Below, piece by piece: positions 1-9,549 of a stretch of DNA of 64,000 bases. The position numbers were made by a program, and so were the translations under genes. Under the pieces are notes generated by a model that was not told where the DNA came from, did no database searches, and saw only the letters and a list, made by a program, of their open reading frames with translations. Positions within the stretch are counted from its first letter, which is position 1. Each line of letters opens with the position of its first letter. This DNA is from Streptomyces sp. R41 (GTDB lineage Bacteria; Actinomycetota; Actinomycetes; Streptomycetales; Streptomycetaceae): assembly GCF_041053055.1 (NCBI RefSeq), contig NZ_CP163443.1:1116001-1180000 (forward strand), in the 5' to 3' direction.

Positions 1-117
1 ACAGTCGAATTCCAAGAGGCGAGGGGGGCCGTCCCGCTTGGCCTGATTCCGGCAGCGGGATCTCCCCTGCCGGATGGGGTCAACCTGGCGACAGCCTGGC
101 AACCGACAGGCTCCTAG
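1..117 (+). CDS. C-terminal end of a gene entering from the left edge
   Basis: The first 38 codons of the window are open in frame 1 and stop at a TAG at 115-117. The tail is rich in Gly, Pro and Ala and matches no family I know. Codon use is only moderately GC-biased, so it could be the real end of an upstream gene or a chance open stretch. No start is visible. Confidence 0.3.
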   Translation, partial: TVEFQEARGAVPLGLIPAAGSPLPDGVNLATAWQPTGS

Positions 118-510
118 TTGGGGTCAGGGCCGCATATGGCTAACGTGCCTCATGACCCCGTGTATACCCGTGAGGCAAGTACGCGATTTTGGGCGGTGCC
201 TCACATGCCTCACGCCTTCTCGAAACCCCAGATAGCGGCGCCGTAGGCCTCATCATCCTTTTGGTCCGGGGCCACCTTTGACCTGGTGGGAACGGCTGTG
301 CCCCACAAGGCGGGGCCCAGCACATTGCACTAGGCCCTCCCGCCCTCCCGGACGCGCGCCCCGAAGCAGACGGCGGTGCGGTTCTTACCGACACCCCTTC
401 TTCCGGGACCAAAAGATCTTGCTCAGGCTTTCAACCGTTCTGGCTCGCTGGCCTTGTAGTGGGGAGGACTGTGGCATGGGGCCACGGCGGGATGCAGGCG
501 GAGTCGCCCG
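118..510. other. Intergenic, no gene recognised
   Basis: About 390 bases in which open frames on both strands look like low-quality overlaps without ribosome binding sites. It should hold the promoter of the small-protein/sigma-factor pair that follows. Confidence 0.4.
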
Positions 511-783
511 GTGAGTGTTGAGGTTCTGGTCCCGATAGGGACTGTACTTCTGGCCGTAGTTGGGCTGGTCTTGCGGTCCCGCGCTGGAAGCTCGAATCTC
601 TGGGACGTCCTGCACGAGCTCGCGCGAGGCCGGGCCAGAGCTGGACTGGAGCGGGAGCGCCGGGCCACTTTGGTCGCCATGCTCGATCGGCTGCCCGGCA
701 ACGGGTTGAGGGTGGAAGATACAGCCCAGGGTCGCCGCACGGTCATCGCCGGAGACAGCGTCAGAGAGCGGTCTCCTGGTTGA
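511..783 (+). CDS. Small membrane protein upstream of a sigma factor
   Basis: A 90-residue protein starting at GTG with a GCGGAG-type ribosome site about 8 bases upstream. Residues 4-22 form one hydrophobic segment (VLVPIGTVLLAVVGLVL). The rest is a short cytosolic-looking domain rich in Arg and Glu containing WDVLHELARGRARAG. It ends about 30 bases before the sigma-factor start, so the two are probably co-transcribed. I do not recognise the family. A role linked to the sigma factor is inferred from position only. Confidence 0.6.
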   Translation: MSVEVLVPIGTVLLAVVGLVLRSRAGSSNLWDVLHELARGRARAGLERERRATLVAMLDRLPGNGLRVEDTAQGRRTVIAGDSVRERSPG

Positions 784-812
784 GCGGGCGGCAGGGGGAG
801 AGGGGTACATGC

Positions 813-1178
813 GTGGAGCCGGGAGCGGAGGAGTTCGCTCGATTCTTCACCCAGTGGGAACCTCAAGTCCGGCGCTATCTGATCTGGTTGGAAGGCGATC
901 TCGCCTTGACCGACGACGCGGCCCAAGAAGCAATGATCGCCGCGCATCGGTACTGGAGCCGGATCCAAACGCTGGAGAACGTGAGGGGCTGGCTGTTCAA
1001 AATCGCCCGCCAAAGGCTGAGCCGAGAACAGATGACCAGGCAGCGTCAGGGCCTGAGCACGGATCCGCATGAGCTTCCGGGCCAGACGGCAGGCGGTCGT
1101 GACGCCCTGGCGTTGAGGGAAGAACAGCTCACCATTCTGGAAGCTGTCCGCAAGCTGCCTTCGCGGGACGGCAATCAC
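813..1178 (+). pseudogene. ECF sigma factor truncated after region 2
   Basis: The start is taken as the GTG at 813, which has GGGGAGAGG 7-15 bases upstream. Residues 5-70 match sigma-70 region 2, with DDAAQEAMIAAHRYW followed by VRGWLFKIARQRL. The linker reaches EEQLTILEAVRKLPSR, where region 4 should begin. At about 1165-1178 the match stops and the frame continues to a stop at 1304 through sequence that is antisense to the neighbouring amine oxidase. Region 4, which contacts the -35 element, is therefore missing, and the product should not work as a normal sigma factor. The break lies exactly at the end of the convergent gene, so a deletion joined two unrelated loci. Confidence 0.75.
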
Positions 1179-2737
1179 GCGATCGGCTTACGCAGCCGCT
1201 GCCTCACGTCCGCCAGGATTTCGCCGGCAGCCCGCTCCCCCGTCTCGACGGCCCCGTTCAGGAAGCCCTGGAAGTCGATCGACGTGTGCTCGCCGGCGAA
1301 GTAGCAGTTCCCCTCCCGCTCGCGCTCGACTCCTGCGAACTTCGTGTACTGACCCACCTGCCAGTACGCGTACGACCCCTTCGTCCACGGGTGGCCGAGC
1401 CAGAAGTCGATCGTCGCGAGACCGTTCCACTGCGCGCTGATCCCGGGCAGGACGGGCTCGATCTGGCGGAGGAACCGACGCGCCCGGGTCTGGGGCGTGC
1501 CGGTGCCGAAGCTCGCCCCGATCGTGCCTCCTGTGTAGTCGACGAGGATGCCGGAGGCTCCCGGCTGGGCGCGGCTCACGTCCCATGTGCTCTGGTAGCC
1601 GGTGTCGGCGAACGTCTCGCCGTTGGAACCGAGGCCTTCCCAGTGCCTTGTCCTGAACTGGAGGTGGAGCTTCGAGTTCGTGCCCATGCCCAGCTCGGCG
1701 ATCGCCGTCTGCTTGAGGGCCTTGAAGCCGGCCTGTGTGAAGTCGACCGAGGAGCGAAGGATCGAGAAGGGCAGCGTGAGCACGACCTGGTCGGCCGTGA
1801 CGTCCTTCACGTTGGTCCCCTGCTGGAAGGAGAGCGTGTAGGTGCCGTCCGTGTTCAGCCTGATCGCGATGAGTTCGGAGCTGAGGGTGATCTGCCCCGG
1901 GAGGGTCTCGGCGAGGCGGGCCGGGATCTGATCGTTGCCGCCTGCCACGTGGTACTTCTCGTTTGAGGCGCCGAAGATGTGCAACTGCCCTTGACCGTGA
2001 TAGCCGAGCAGGTAGAGCAGGTTGAGCGCGCTCTGCTGGGTCGAATCGCCCCCGTACTCGATGGTGTAGGCGACGTCCAGCAGTTGCCCGAGCTTCGAGC
2101 TGACTCCACCGGGCACGCTTTCGTTGATCCAGTCGACGATCGACATCTGGTCCAGCTGGCGCCCGCGCGGGGTGCTGCTCGTGTAGAGCGTCGGGTAGCC
2201 GGCTGCCACGACGTCCGAATGCAGTTTCCTCCAGACCCGCCGCAGGTCAGCAGCTGCCTGCGCGAATGTGTAGGGGGCGCCGTCGAAGAAGCCGAGCGAC
2301 TCGGTCCCGTTCTGCTCCGCGACCAGGAGATTGTCCAGCCTGAGGCCGAGTTCCTGCGCAAGGTGGCGGATCGCGGTATGGCCCTGGTCGATGAGCTCGC
2401 CGCCGTGCTCGGCCTGCTGCCCGTCCGCGAACGCCCCGCGCAGGGTCCAGCAGCGACCGCCCACCCGGTCCGAGGACTCGTGCACCTGCGCGGTGTGGCC
2501 GGCCTGCTTCAGCCGGTAGGCCGTGGTGAGGCCCGCGAGCCCCGCGCCGACGACCACGATCCGGGGGGCGGTCGCCGCATTCGCCGACGGGGCCAGCCAC
2601 CCCAGAGACTTCGCGCTCGCGGCGGCGAGCCCCAGCATCCCCGCGTCTCGAAGCAGCCCCCGCCGCGTCAGCCCGCGCGGAGCGCTCAGCGTGGCGGCCA
2701 GATCCTGAAGCGACTGTGCAAGCGGCGTGCGGGCCAT
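1175..2737 (-). CDS. Secreted flavin-containing monoamine oxidase
   Basis: A 520-residue protein of the flavin amine oxidase family, which oxidises primary amines to aldehydes with release of ammonia and hydrogen peroxide. The N-terminus carries a twin-arginine-like signal (TRRGLLRDAGMLGLAAASA, residues about 24-42). An FAD dinucleotide fold follows, with VVVGAGLAGLTTAYRL at about 61-76 and the family motif RVGGRCW near residue 92. The C-terminal FAD contact region contains FAGEHTS. Length is normal. The ATG start has AGGAAAG about 6 bases upstream. Its stop codon coincides with the breakpoint of the truncated sigma factor, so the last few residues may have been altered. Substrate cannot be told from sequence. 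No operon partner is visible. Confidence 0.88.
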   Translation of the reverse strand: MARTPLAQSLQDLAATLSAPRGLTRRGLLRDAGMLGLAAASAKSLGWLAPSANAATAPRIVVVGAGLAGLTTAYRLKQAGHTAQVHESSDRVGGRCWTLRGAFADGQQAEHGGELIDQGHTAIRHLAQELGLRLDNLLVAEQNGTESLGFFDGAPYTFAQAAADLRRVWRKLHSDVVAAGYPTLYTSSTPRGRQLDQMSIVDWINESVPGGVSSKLGQLLDVAYTIEYGGDSTQQSALNLLYLLGYHGQGQLHIFGASNEKYHVAGGNDQIPARLAETLPGQITLSSELIAIRLNTDGTYTLSFQQGTNVKDVTADQVVLTLPFSILRSSVDFTQAGFKALKQTAIAELGMGTNSKLHLQFRTRHWEGLGSNGETFADTGYQSTWDVSRAQPGASGILVDYTGGTIGASFGTGTPQTRARRFLRQIEPVLPGISAQWNGLATIDFWLGHPWTKGSYAYWQVGQYTKFAGVEREREGNCYFAGEHTSIDFQGFLNGAVETGERAAGEILADVRQRLRKPIA

Positions 2738-3160
2738 AGGTCTTTCCTAATGATCAGGTTTCATAGGAAGTGCGAGGGTTCTACGCAATTCTCCCCCTGC
2801 CATGCCAGAGACCCGACTGCGACACCTCAGGCAGATCCACTTTTTCCAGCGCGCCAAAGGCGGCCGTGGGGACCATCGGTACAGCTGGTTGGCGCTAGAC
2901 ACTCGATCTTGGTCGCGTAGCACGTCGGACGCACGATCGTGGGGCCTTGGCTGAACCTGGGCGGTGGGCCAGCGGGGGGCGGCTGACGTCGGCGAGTCTG
3001 TTGCCGTACGAGAGGACCCGTGCGATGCCCGGCGGATCTGTCACCCCATGAGCAAGCTGGAGTTCTTCATTGACCGCACCCGGCGCTGCCTGGCAGATCG
3101 CCCCGAGCGCGACGGCAGGCATGGTGTCCGGGCCCGCCTACGGCCCCTCACCAGCCACGA
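2738..3160. other. Intergenic, no gene recognised
   Basis: About 420 bases upstream of the amine oxidase. It should contain that gene's promoter. Open frames on either strand lack ribosome sites or family features. Confidence 0.4.
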
Positions 3161-3200
3161 GTGTGAAGGGCTCCCACGCCGCAGGAAGCCCCTCACGCAT
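3161..3200. repeat. Degenerate copy of the hydrolase terminator
   Basis: This segment (TGTGAAGGGCTCCCA, then AAGCCCCTCACGCAT) is a decayed version of the perfect hairpin at 3983-4023. Both lie just past the 3' end of a hydrolase coding segment, so the duplication included the terminator. Confidence 0.7.
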
Positions 3201-3239
3201 CGGGCCCATCATGTGGAGACCCGGGGCCGTCTACGTGAC

Positions 3240-3560
3240 GGGTCGCGCCACACCACTTTCGTCGACGATGAACCGCCCGTTCGGGGCACTGTTAAAGGTT
3301 CCACTCTTGATCCACTCGATCAGCGCCGCCTTGAACGTGGCATGAGGTCCGGCCCAAGGTTCATCGGGGCGCCCCGCCGTAAGGGGTTCCCGATTCTGGC
3401 GTGCAGCGTGGGCCGGAGCAGCCCTGCTGCAGGAAGACGTGACTTGCGCACTGCACTTGCAGCAGCACCTTGTTCGTCATCGATGCCGGGAGAGCGTTGT
3501 AGATGGTGGTCGCGTTGGCCGGCGCCGCGTACAGCTCGGTCCTCGACTTCAACATCATCG
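3240..3560 (-). pseudogene. Duplicated C-terminal fragment of the secreted hydrolase
   Basis: On the minus strand this encodes a version of the last 90-100 residues of the hydrolase at 4061-5653. Shared stretches include TIYNALPASMTNKVLLQVQC and CSGPRCTPESGTPYGG, against IYNALPASMTNKVLVQVQC and CSGQRCTPQSGTPYGG in the intact gene. The nucleotide match is obvious down to the final codons, but the frame is broken and there is no start, nucleophile or N-terminal half. It is the residue of an unequal duplication or of a deleted tandem paralogue. Confidence 0.85.
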
Positions 3561-3982
3561 GCGGCCCCCAGCGGTATGGAGCACCCCCATGCTCCCACCG
3601 CAAGCCCCCAGGTGTTGCTGGAACTCGTCAACACTGTTCCCCGCGAACTCCCGGCGTTGCCCGCGCTGAACGACAACCGTTGCTGGAACTCCCCTACATA
3701 CTCAGCCCTGCGCACGCTGCGGCCAGCCCACCCACCGGTACGGATCGGGCGGCGGCCCGCTGTGCCCGGTGTGCCGACCTGAAGTCGAGCAGACCCAGCG
3801 GAAGTAACCGGGCGAGCAAACGACGAAGACCCGCACATAGTGCGGGTCTCGCCGGACGGAGACACTGGCGACGAACGGCGGGCGCGTCGCGAGGGCCTAC
3901 ACGGAATCAACGAACCGTCCGGCAAGTGGTCACTGGCCGTCAGAGTCCTGGCTCGGACACCAGGGAGCAAGCCGCTCGCCAC
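3561..3982. other. Degenerate spacer between the hydrolase copies
   Basis: No gene recognised. It contains a 13-bp direct repeat (GTTGCTGGAACTC) at about 3614 and 3679 and the hairpin listed separately at 3827-3849. Confidence 0.4.
3827..3849. terminator. Hairpin, possible terminator
   Basis: A perfect 10-bp stem, AGACCCGCAC with GTGCGGGTCT, and a 3-base loop. It lies in the spacer between the hydrolase fragment and the intact hydrolase. Confidence 0.5.
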
Positions 3983-4023
3983 ATGTGTGAGGGGCTCCCA
4001 CGATGTGGGAGCCCCTCACACAT
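3983..4023. terminator. Strong terminator hairpin after the hydrolase
   Basis: A perfect 18-bp stem (3983-4000 with 4006-4023) and a 5-base loop, 38 bases past the stop codon of the minus-strand hydrolase. A degenerate copy lies at 3161-3200. Confidence 0.85.
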
Positions 4024-4060
4024 TTTGGGGCGGCACTCATCTGGAGGCCCGTGAGCGGCT

Positions 4061-5653
4061 CTATGTGCCGGAGCTCGCCACGCCACTCGCGTCGACGGTG
4101 AACTGTCCGTTCGCGGCGCCGTTGAAGGTCCCGTTCTTGATCCACTCGATCAGTGCCGCTTTGAGCGTGGCATGGGGTCCGGCCCAGGGTTCGCCGGGGC
4201 GCCCGCCGTACGGGGTTCCCGATTGTGGCGTGCAACGCTGGCCGGAACAGCCCTCGTTGAGGAGTGCGTGGCTCGCGCATTGGACCTGCACGAGCACCTT
4301 GTTCGTCATCGATGCCGGCAGAGCGTTGTAGATGGCAGGCGCGTTGGCCGGCGGCGCGACCGTGTCCTCGAAACCGTGGATGACCAGAGAGGGCGTGGTC
4401 AGCTGTCCCGCGACGGTGGTGTTCCAGCCGTAGCTGGAGAACACCGGTGATCGGGTGAGGCCGGTCGGGTTGTTGGGGTCGGTCCCTCCCCACTCGCGCC
4501 CCACGGTTTCCTGCTCCAGCATCTGCGACCGCAACTGCTCCGGGCTGCCCGGTACGACGTGGCCGGTGCAGGCCGCCTCGCGCTCTGGCGGCATGCGCCA
4601 GAGCGCGGCCGCGGCGGATGAGGGGTCGCTGACGCGCAGCGGGAACGTGGCGAAGCCGGTCGGCGGCGGCGTTTCCTCGGTCGGGAAGCCGAAGGCCGAC
4701 GACAGGAAGACGACGCGATTGACCTTGGCGATGTAGCCGGCGCTTCCGGGAAGGACCGGATTGGCCGCGTACAGCGTCCGGGCGGCGAGCTGCCCGCCGA
4801 ACGACCAGCCGAGCAGGGTGACCTTGCCGTCCGTCGGCTTCGAGCGCGCGATGGCGTCGTCGATGACCTGGCGGATGTCCCGCACGAAGGTGTCGACGCG
4901 TGCGAAGCGGACGTTGCTCGAGTGAGCGCGCCGCTCCCCGCCCAGCGAATTCGTCAGGAGCAGCGTCCCCTGCTGATCGAGGGGGAACGGGACATGAGTG
5001 CGGTCGCACCCCTCGGGGTGGGGACAGGTGCCATCCGCGTTGTAGGGCCTGAGGCTCGCGTTGCCGGGATCGTCCAGACCGTCCTCGAAGTGCGTCGAGC
5101 GGCCGAAGCCGATCAGATTGGGGGCGAAGGTGTCGACTCCCGCCCGGGCGAGGGCCTTCTGCACACTCAGCTCGCCGCCGCCGGTGGCGGGGTGTCGCAG
5201 GTCGAACACCGGCGGCCCGGTTTGGGTCCCGCCGTGGATCAGCACCGCAGCCCTGTTGGGCACCGACCGGCATTTGCCGTTCGCGTACACCGGGCTGACG
5301 CGGTGTACCTGGAGCCTGGCCGGGCGCCCGTCGAACTGCGGGTCCGGCATCAGCCCGGGCGGCACCCTGAACCTCAGCCAGTGATCCCGGACTGCGACGC
5401 CGGTCGGTACCTCGTCGCAGAGCTTGGACAACGGTACGAGGCGGCTGGAAGCAGCCATTGATTCGCCAGAGCCGACGGCACCCATGATCAGGCACAGAGA
5501 CAGCACGAGCCACCGCTTCCGGGCCCCGGCCCCGCGGAGCCTCCCGGAGCGAAGGGTTCCGGACAGCCATGCCCGTCGCCGGTTCCGCAACCTCGGTCTG
5601 TGGTTCGCGTACCCGTCCGTCGGGCGCTCGTGACTGTCTGGTCTGGCGTGCAT
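4061..5653 (-). CDS. Secreted alpha/beta hydrolase
   Basis: A 530-residue alpha/beta-hydrolase. The start is the ATG at 5653 with AGGAG 6-7 bases upstream; the frame stays open further upstream but is not coding-like there. An Arg-rich N-terminus leads to a hydrophobic signal segment (WLVLSLCLIMGAVGSGESMA, residues about 48-67), indicating export. The nucleophile elbow is GWSFGG. The acid is probably the Asp in HGFEDTVAPP and the catalytic His the one in QCASHALL near the C-terminus. Several cysteines fit an extracellular protein. The substrate is not evident; an esterase or lipase-like role is most likely. It stands alone with its own terminator. Confidence 0.8.
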   Translation of the reverse strand: MHARPDSHERPTDGYANHRPRLRNRRRAWLSGTLRSGRLRGAGARKRWLVLSLCLIMGAVGSGESMAASSRLVPLSKLCDEVPTGVAVRDHWLRFRVPPGLMPDPQFDGRPARLQVHRVSPVYANGKCRSVPNRAAVLIHGGTQTGPPVFDLRHPATGGGELSVQKALARAGVDTFAPNLIGFGRSTHFEDGLDDPGNASLRPYNADGTCPHPEGCDRTHVPFPLDQQGTLLLTNSLGGERRAHSSNVRFARVDTFVRDIRQVIDDAIARSKPTDGKVTLLGWSFGGQLAARTLYAANPVLPGSAGYIAKVNRVVFLSSAFGFPTEETPPPTGFATFPLRVSDPSSAAAALWRMPPEREAACTGHVVPGSPEQLRSQMLEQETVGREWGGTDPNNPTGLTRSPVFSSYGWNTTVAGQLTTPSLVIHGFEDTVAPPANAPAIYNALPASMTNKVLVQVQCASHALLNEGCSGQRCTPQSGTPYGGRPGEPWAGPHATLKAALIEWIKNGTFNGAANGQFTVDASGVASSGT

Positions 5654-5683
5654 TGCATCTCCTGCCTGGGCTGTTGCGCATCG

Positions 5684-5716
5684 GGCGGGTACGGCCGCCC
5701 TCGTGCCGTACCCGCC
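5684..5716. terminator. Hairpin between LodB-like and hydrolase genes
   Basis: A 12-bp perfect stem (5684-5695 with 5705-5716) and a 9-base loop. It is placed to end the LodA/LodB transcript before the hydrolase gene. Confidence 0.65.
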
Positions 5717-5955
5717 TGTCGTCCGGGGTGGGCCGTCAGCAGCATCCTTCGGTGGGGCGTGGCACCCTGCCAGGCAGGCTCGGCCGATCGGACGCGGACC
5801 CGCACAGGCAGCCTCCCGCGCAGATGGGCCCGGCCATCGACGCCGCCCCGGAGGTCGCGACGAAGCCCACGAGAGTGGTGGGCTACGTGGTTGACGACGA
5901 GGTGTTGGTCGACGAGGTGGTCGATGGCAGTTCGCAGGCGGCGTCCCCAGGGGCG

Positions 5956-6996
5956 TCAGCCGAAGCCGCAGGCCCCCAGCTGTGCGTATCTGGCGGACAA
6001 GTGGGCCATGTCCCGTTCCGCGCCCTCGTGCAGCCATCGCTGATACATCCCCGCCGCCTGCTCCGCCTCCAGGGCCCGGTCGGCGACCGCCGCCGTCAGC
6101 GAGCCCGCCGTCCAGCCGGACAGGAGGGCCCGCAGCACCCCGTGCGAGGAGGCCGGGTCCAGCAGGACACCCGCGTCGCCGGCCAGGAACCAGCCCGGCC
6201 CGGCGGCGGCCGGACACAACCGCCAGCTGACGTCCGCCGCCCGTGCCGGCCCCTCCGGCACGAGGCCCGCGAACTCCTCCGGCAACCCACTCCGCTGCGG
6301 CTGCACCGGTACGAAATCCAGCCGCATCCACTGGTACCGCTCGGGCGCCACCCGCGCGGTCCACGTCCAGCCGGTGCGGTCCGCGACGATCGCCGGTGCC
6401 GCGTCCCGCTCCGGGCAGGACCCGGCGGCGTACCCGTACCGGATCAGCAGCCGGGGCGAACGCAGCGGGCCGGTCAGGCCGAGGGCTCGGCTGAGCCAGC
6501 GGGCCCGGCCCGTGGCGTCGATGACGGTACCGGTGCGCAGCGGTGCCGCGGCCCCGTTGAACCGCACGCCGGTCACCGCACCGCCCTCCACCACCGGTTC
6601 CAGGACCCGGCAGCCGAGCCGGACGTCCGCGCCCGCCTGCCGGGCCCGGTCCAGCAGCAGCGCGTCCAGCCGCTGCCGGTCCACCTGAAAGCCGCGCCAG
6701 GACCCGTTGCCGTCCTGCCCGAACGGCTCGAACCGGGACGCTGCGCCCCACCCGACCGTGATGCCCTCGTGCCGGGCCCCGACCGCGTCCCCGAAGCCGT
6801 CGGGCAGCAGCCGGGCCAGCAGGGTCTCGGCGCCCGGATGCAGGGCCTCGCCCGGCCGTGCCCCGGGGCCGGGCGCGCGCTCGGCGAGGACCGTCCGCAG
6901 CCCGCCGGCTGCGCAGACGATCGCCGCCGCGCACCCGGCGGGCCCGGCCCCGGCGATCAGGACGTCGGCGTCGGCACCGACGCGTCGCGCGTCCAT
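5956..6996 (-). CDS. LodB/GoxB-like FAD-dependent oxidoreductase
   Basis: A 346-residue flavoprotein with an N-terminal FAD fold (LIAGAGPAGCAAAI, residues about 13-26) and the second FAD motif FLAGDAGVLLDPASSHG at about 271-287, typical of the geranylgeranyl-reductase/halogenase-like group. In known systems LodB or GoxB is needed to build the cysteine tryptophylquinone cofactor of the neighbouring LodA-type oxidase. The start overlaps the end of the LodA-like frame by 40 bases, so the genes are translationally coupled. That coupling is the main reason for this call over a generic monooxygenase. The C-terminus ends in a Cys-Gly-Phe-Gly tail. Confidence 0.7.
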   Translation of the reverse strand: MDARRVGADADVLIAGAGPAGCAAAIVCAAGGLRTVLAERAPGPGARPGEALHPGAETLLARLLPDGFGDAVGARHEGITVGWGAASRFEPFGQDGNGSWRGFQVDRQRLDALLLDRARQAGADVRLGCRVLEPVVEGGAVTGVRFNGAAAPLRTGTVIDATGRARWLSRALGLTGPLRSPRLLIRYGYAAGSCPERDAAPAIVADRTGWTWTARVAPERYQWMRLDFVPVQPQRSGLPEEFAGLVPEGPARAADVSWRLCPAAAGPGWFLAGDAGVLLDPASSHGVLRALLSGWTAGSLTAAVADRALEAEQAAGMYQRWLHEGAERDMAHLSARYAQLGACGFG

Positions 6997-9483
6997 GGGC
7001 CTCCGTCCCTACGCAGCAGCACCGCCCGGCCGTCGGTGTAGGCCGTCACGTCCTCGGCGATCTCCACCAGGACCTTCTGGATGTCGCCCGGATCCCGGCT
7101 CTCCGCTCCCGGCCGGTAGACCCTGAAGCGGTAGCGGCGCGGGCCGGCCAGCCGGCTCCTGGTGGCCTGCTCGGCTTCCGCCAGGCCCGCGTCGCCCGCC
7201 TCCACCACCGTGAACGACAGGACCGCCCACGCCGACTTGGCCTTGAGGATCTCGATGACCGCGCGGTCCCCGAACCGGGCCGCGAAGTCCGGGTCGTGGA
7301 TGCCCAGACCCCAGTACACCGCCGACATGGCCAGCACCCGCGCCTTGGTCTCGGCAAGGTCCACGCGGGCGGTGAGGTGCGCGGTCAGACGGTCCTGGGT
7401 GGTGATGTAGTCCGCCCGGTCGATGTCCTGGTACCGCGACCACCTGGCGCCCGCCGACGGTCTTGGCCTCAGGCCCGCGGATCCCGTCCCACGGCAGCCG
7501 GCCCAGCCCGCGGACCACTTCCATGCCGATCTCCGCGTCCGTCAGCGGCACGATCGTCGGCCATGGATAGGCGAAGCCGGGCGCGTCCTTGAGCGGGCTG
7601 AAGGTCCGGGTCGCGTCCGGCGCCACGGACGGCCAGTAACTGCCCAGTGCCGCACACAGCTTGGCGTCCTCCAGGAAGGGCGTGCCCAGGCTGTACGCCT
7701 GCATGTACCGCTGGAGCGGTGCTCCGGGCTCGTTGTAGACGAGCCCCTGGCTGACTTCCCAGCCCGGGTCGGTCACTCCGGCCGCCGCGTCCGGCAGGCC
7801 CGTGTACCGGCCGCGCGCGTCGTCGGGCAGGGGCCGCGTCACCGGTTGCCCGGGCGCAGGCTGTCCGACCACCGCGGTGAGCGTGTCGTCGTAGATGTCG
7901 AAGCCCTTGGGGAGGGTGATGTCGCCGGCGAACCGGAACTCCGAGAGCGGGCGCGGCGATACCGCCCACAGCGCGTCCCGGATTGCCTCGGGAACGGCCG
8001 TACGCCACCACACCGCGAGATCGTGCTGGTTGACGTACGGGAAGAAGTCGGGGGGCGCGACACTGCAGAAGGCCGGCTTGAAGATGTCGATCTCCCGGCT
8101 GAGCTGCGGGCAGTGGACGGAGACGAAGCCGTCTCCGGCGAAGTCGATCCAGTGCTGGGCCCGGTAGCCGCCTTCCCGGATGATCGCGTCCATGTCCGGG
8201 TCGAGGTTGAGGTCCTCCAGTCGACCGTCGTCGTTCAGGCGGTGCCGGATGTTGACGTACTCGGGTGACCGCCGGTCGTTGTCGGGTGCGCTGCCCTCCT
8301 CGTACGTCGGCTCGGTCTCGACCGCGCCGGGGATCAGCTGGACGGAGGAGAAGTACAGGATGCCTGGGTCCTGGACCAGGTCGGAGGAGACGTTGAAGGT
8401 CAGCCACTCCCCTTCGAACCGGGCCCGGTTGGCGAACGGGTGGGGCCGCGGGGCGAGGACCCCCGAGCCGTGTGCCTGCTGCGGGGGCAGCAGGGCCGCG
8501 ATCTTGTCGCCGTTGATGGTGAAGGGGAACGCGTCCAGGTCCTTGCCGGTCCACTCGGTCGGATAGCCCTGCTCCCGCAGGAAGAGGTGCATCCGCTTGA
8601 GCTTCTCGTTGACCAGGTGGGAATCGAGGGAGAGCGACAGGTCCAGGCCGGCCACGCACTCCCGGCCGGGGAACAGCTTGTGCAGCGGCACCCAGAAGGA
8701 CCGATCGTCGTCGCCGGACACGACGTCCCGGGGCCCGAAGAGACGGTCGTCTGCGCCGGTCACCTGCATGGCGATGTACGGGGCGAAGCGCTGCGGCACA
8801 GTCCGGAAGACGAACGGCCGCTTCGGGTCGAGCGGGACGAACTGGCGGTTCCGGGCGTCGTAGTGCGGCCCGGTCTTGCCCATGCGGGTGATCCCGGTCC
8901 GGGAGAAGCAGAGGTCCGCGTGCCGGCCGTGCACGGAGCCGGTGGCGTCGCGGTAGTCGAGGGCGAAGACGACGACGCCGAGCGGGTTCTCCCCGGCAGT
9001 CTCCCGGAGCTTGTCCAGGGTGGGTGGCCGGACCCCGTAGACGTAGTTCTCCACTGCCTCGATCTCGGCGAGGGTCGGGAACGCGCCGAGGGTCCGCCCG
9101 TGGCCGTCGGTGAGTACGGCCGCAGAGGCGAACGCGTGGTAGAGCAGGCTCCGTGCCGGGTTGCCCGGCTCGATGCCCCGGGCCGGGAGCGTCGGGGCGA
9201 AGTCCCCGAAGCCGGGGACCGCACGGTCGAGGTCGGGGATCGGCTTGGTCAGCTCGGCCGCCAGATCCCGGGCCCCGATGTCCAGCACGCCTCTCGTCAC
9301 GGTGCGCAGGAGCGTGCGCCAGCCGTGGTCGGCGAGCCGGGCGCAGGCGCCCGCGACCGGCTCGGCCAGGGGTCTTGAGGGTGACGCGGCCACTGCCTCG
9401 TACTGCACGGTGAGCCCGGGAAACCCGAGCAGGAGCCCGCCGGCGGCGGCCCCCTTCATGAGATCGCGCCGCGAGAGCACCAC
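6957..9483 (-). pseudogene. LodA-like quinoprotein oxidase with a frameshift
   Basis: Together the two frames encode about 840 residues resembling the LodA family (lysine epsilon-oxidase and glycine oxidase, cysteine tryptophylquinone cofactor). The GTG at 9483 has AGGAGG 8 bases upstream, better than earlier starts. A twin-arginine-like segment opens the protein (SRRDLMKGAAAGGLLLGF). The first frame carries conserved-looking regions AFCSVAPPDFFPYVN and AKLCAALGSYWPSVAPD; the Trp in the latter is my candidate cofactor residue. At about 7433-7437 the frame shifts by one base. The reading then continues as RYQDIDRADYITTQDRL and MSAVYWGLGIHDPDFAARFG to a stop at 6957. Whether this is true decay or an assembly error cannot be told here. 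Confidence 0.7.
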
Positions 9484-9549
9484 GCCGTCTGCCTCCTGGG
9501 GTGTGGCCCCCCTCACCGATCGGTGATTCTGGCGGCTCGCAGGCGGGGA

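Noticed and set aside
5654-6934. A long minus-strand frame extending the hydrolase upstream by 427 codons
   Set aside because: It overlaps the LodB-like gene in another frame, is made of Arg/Gly/Pro/Ala shadows, and the ATG at 5653 has a proper ribosome site and signal sequence.
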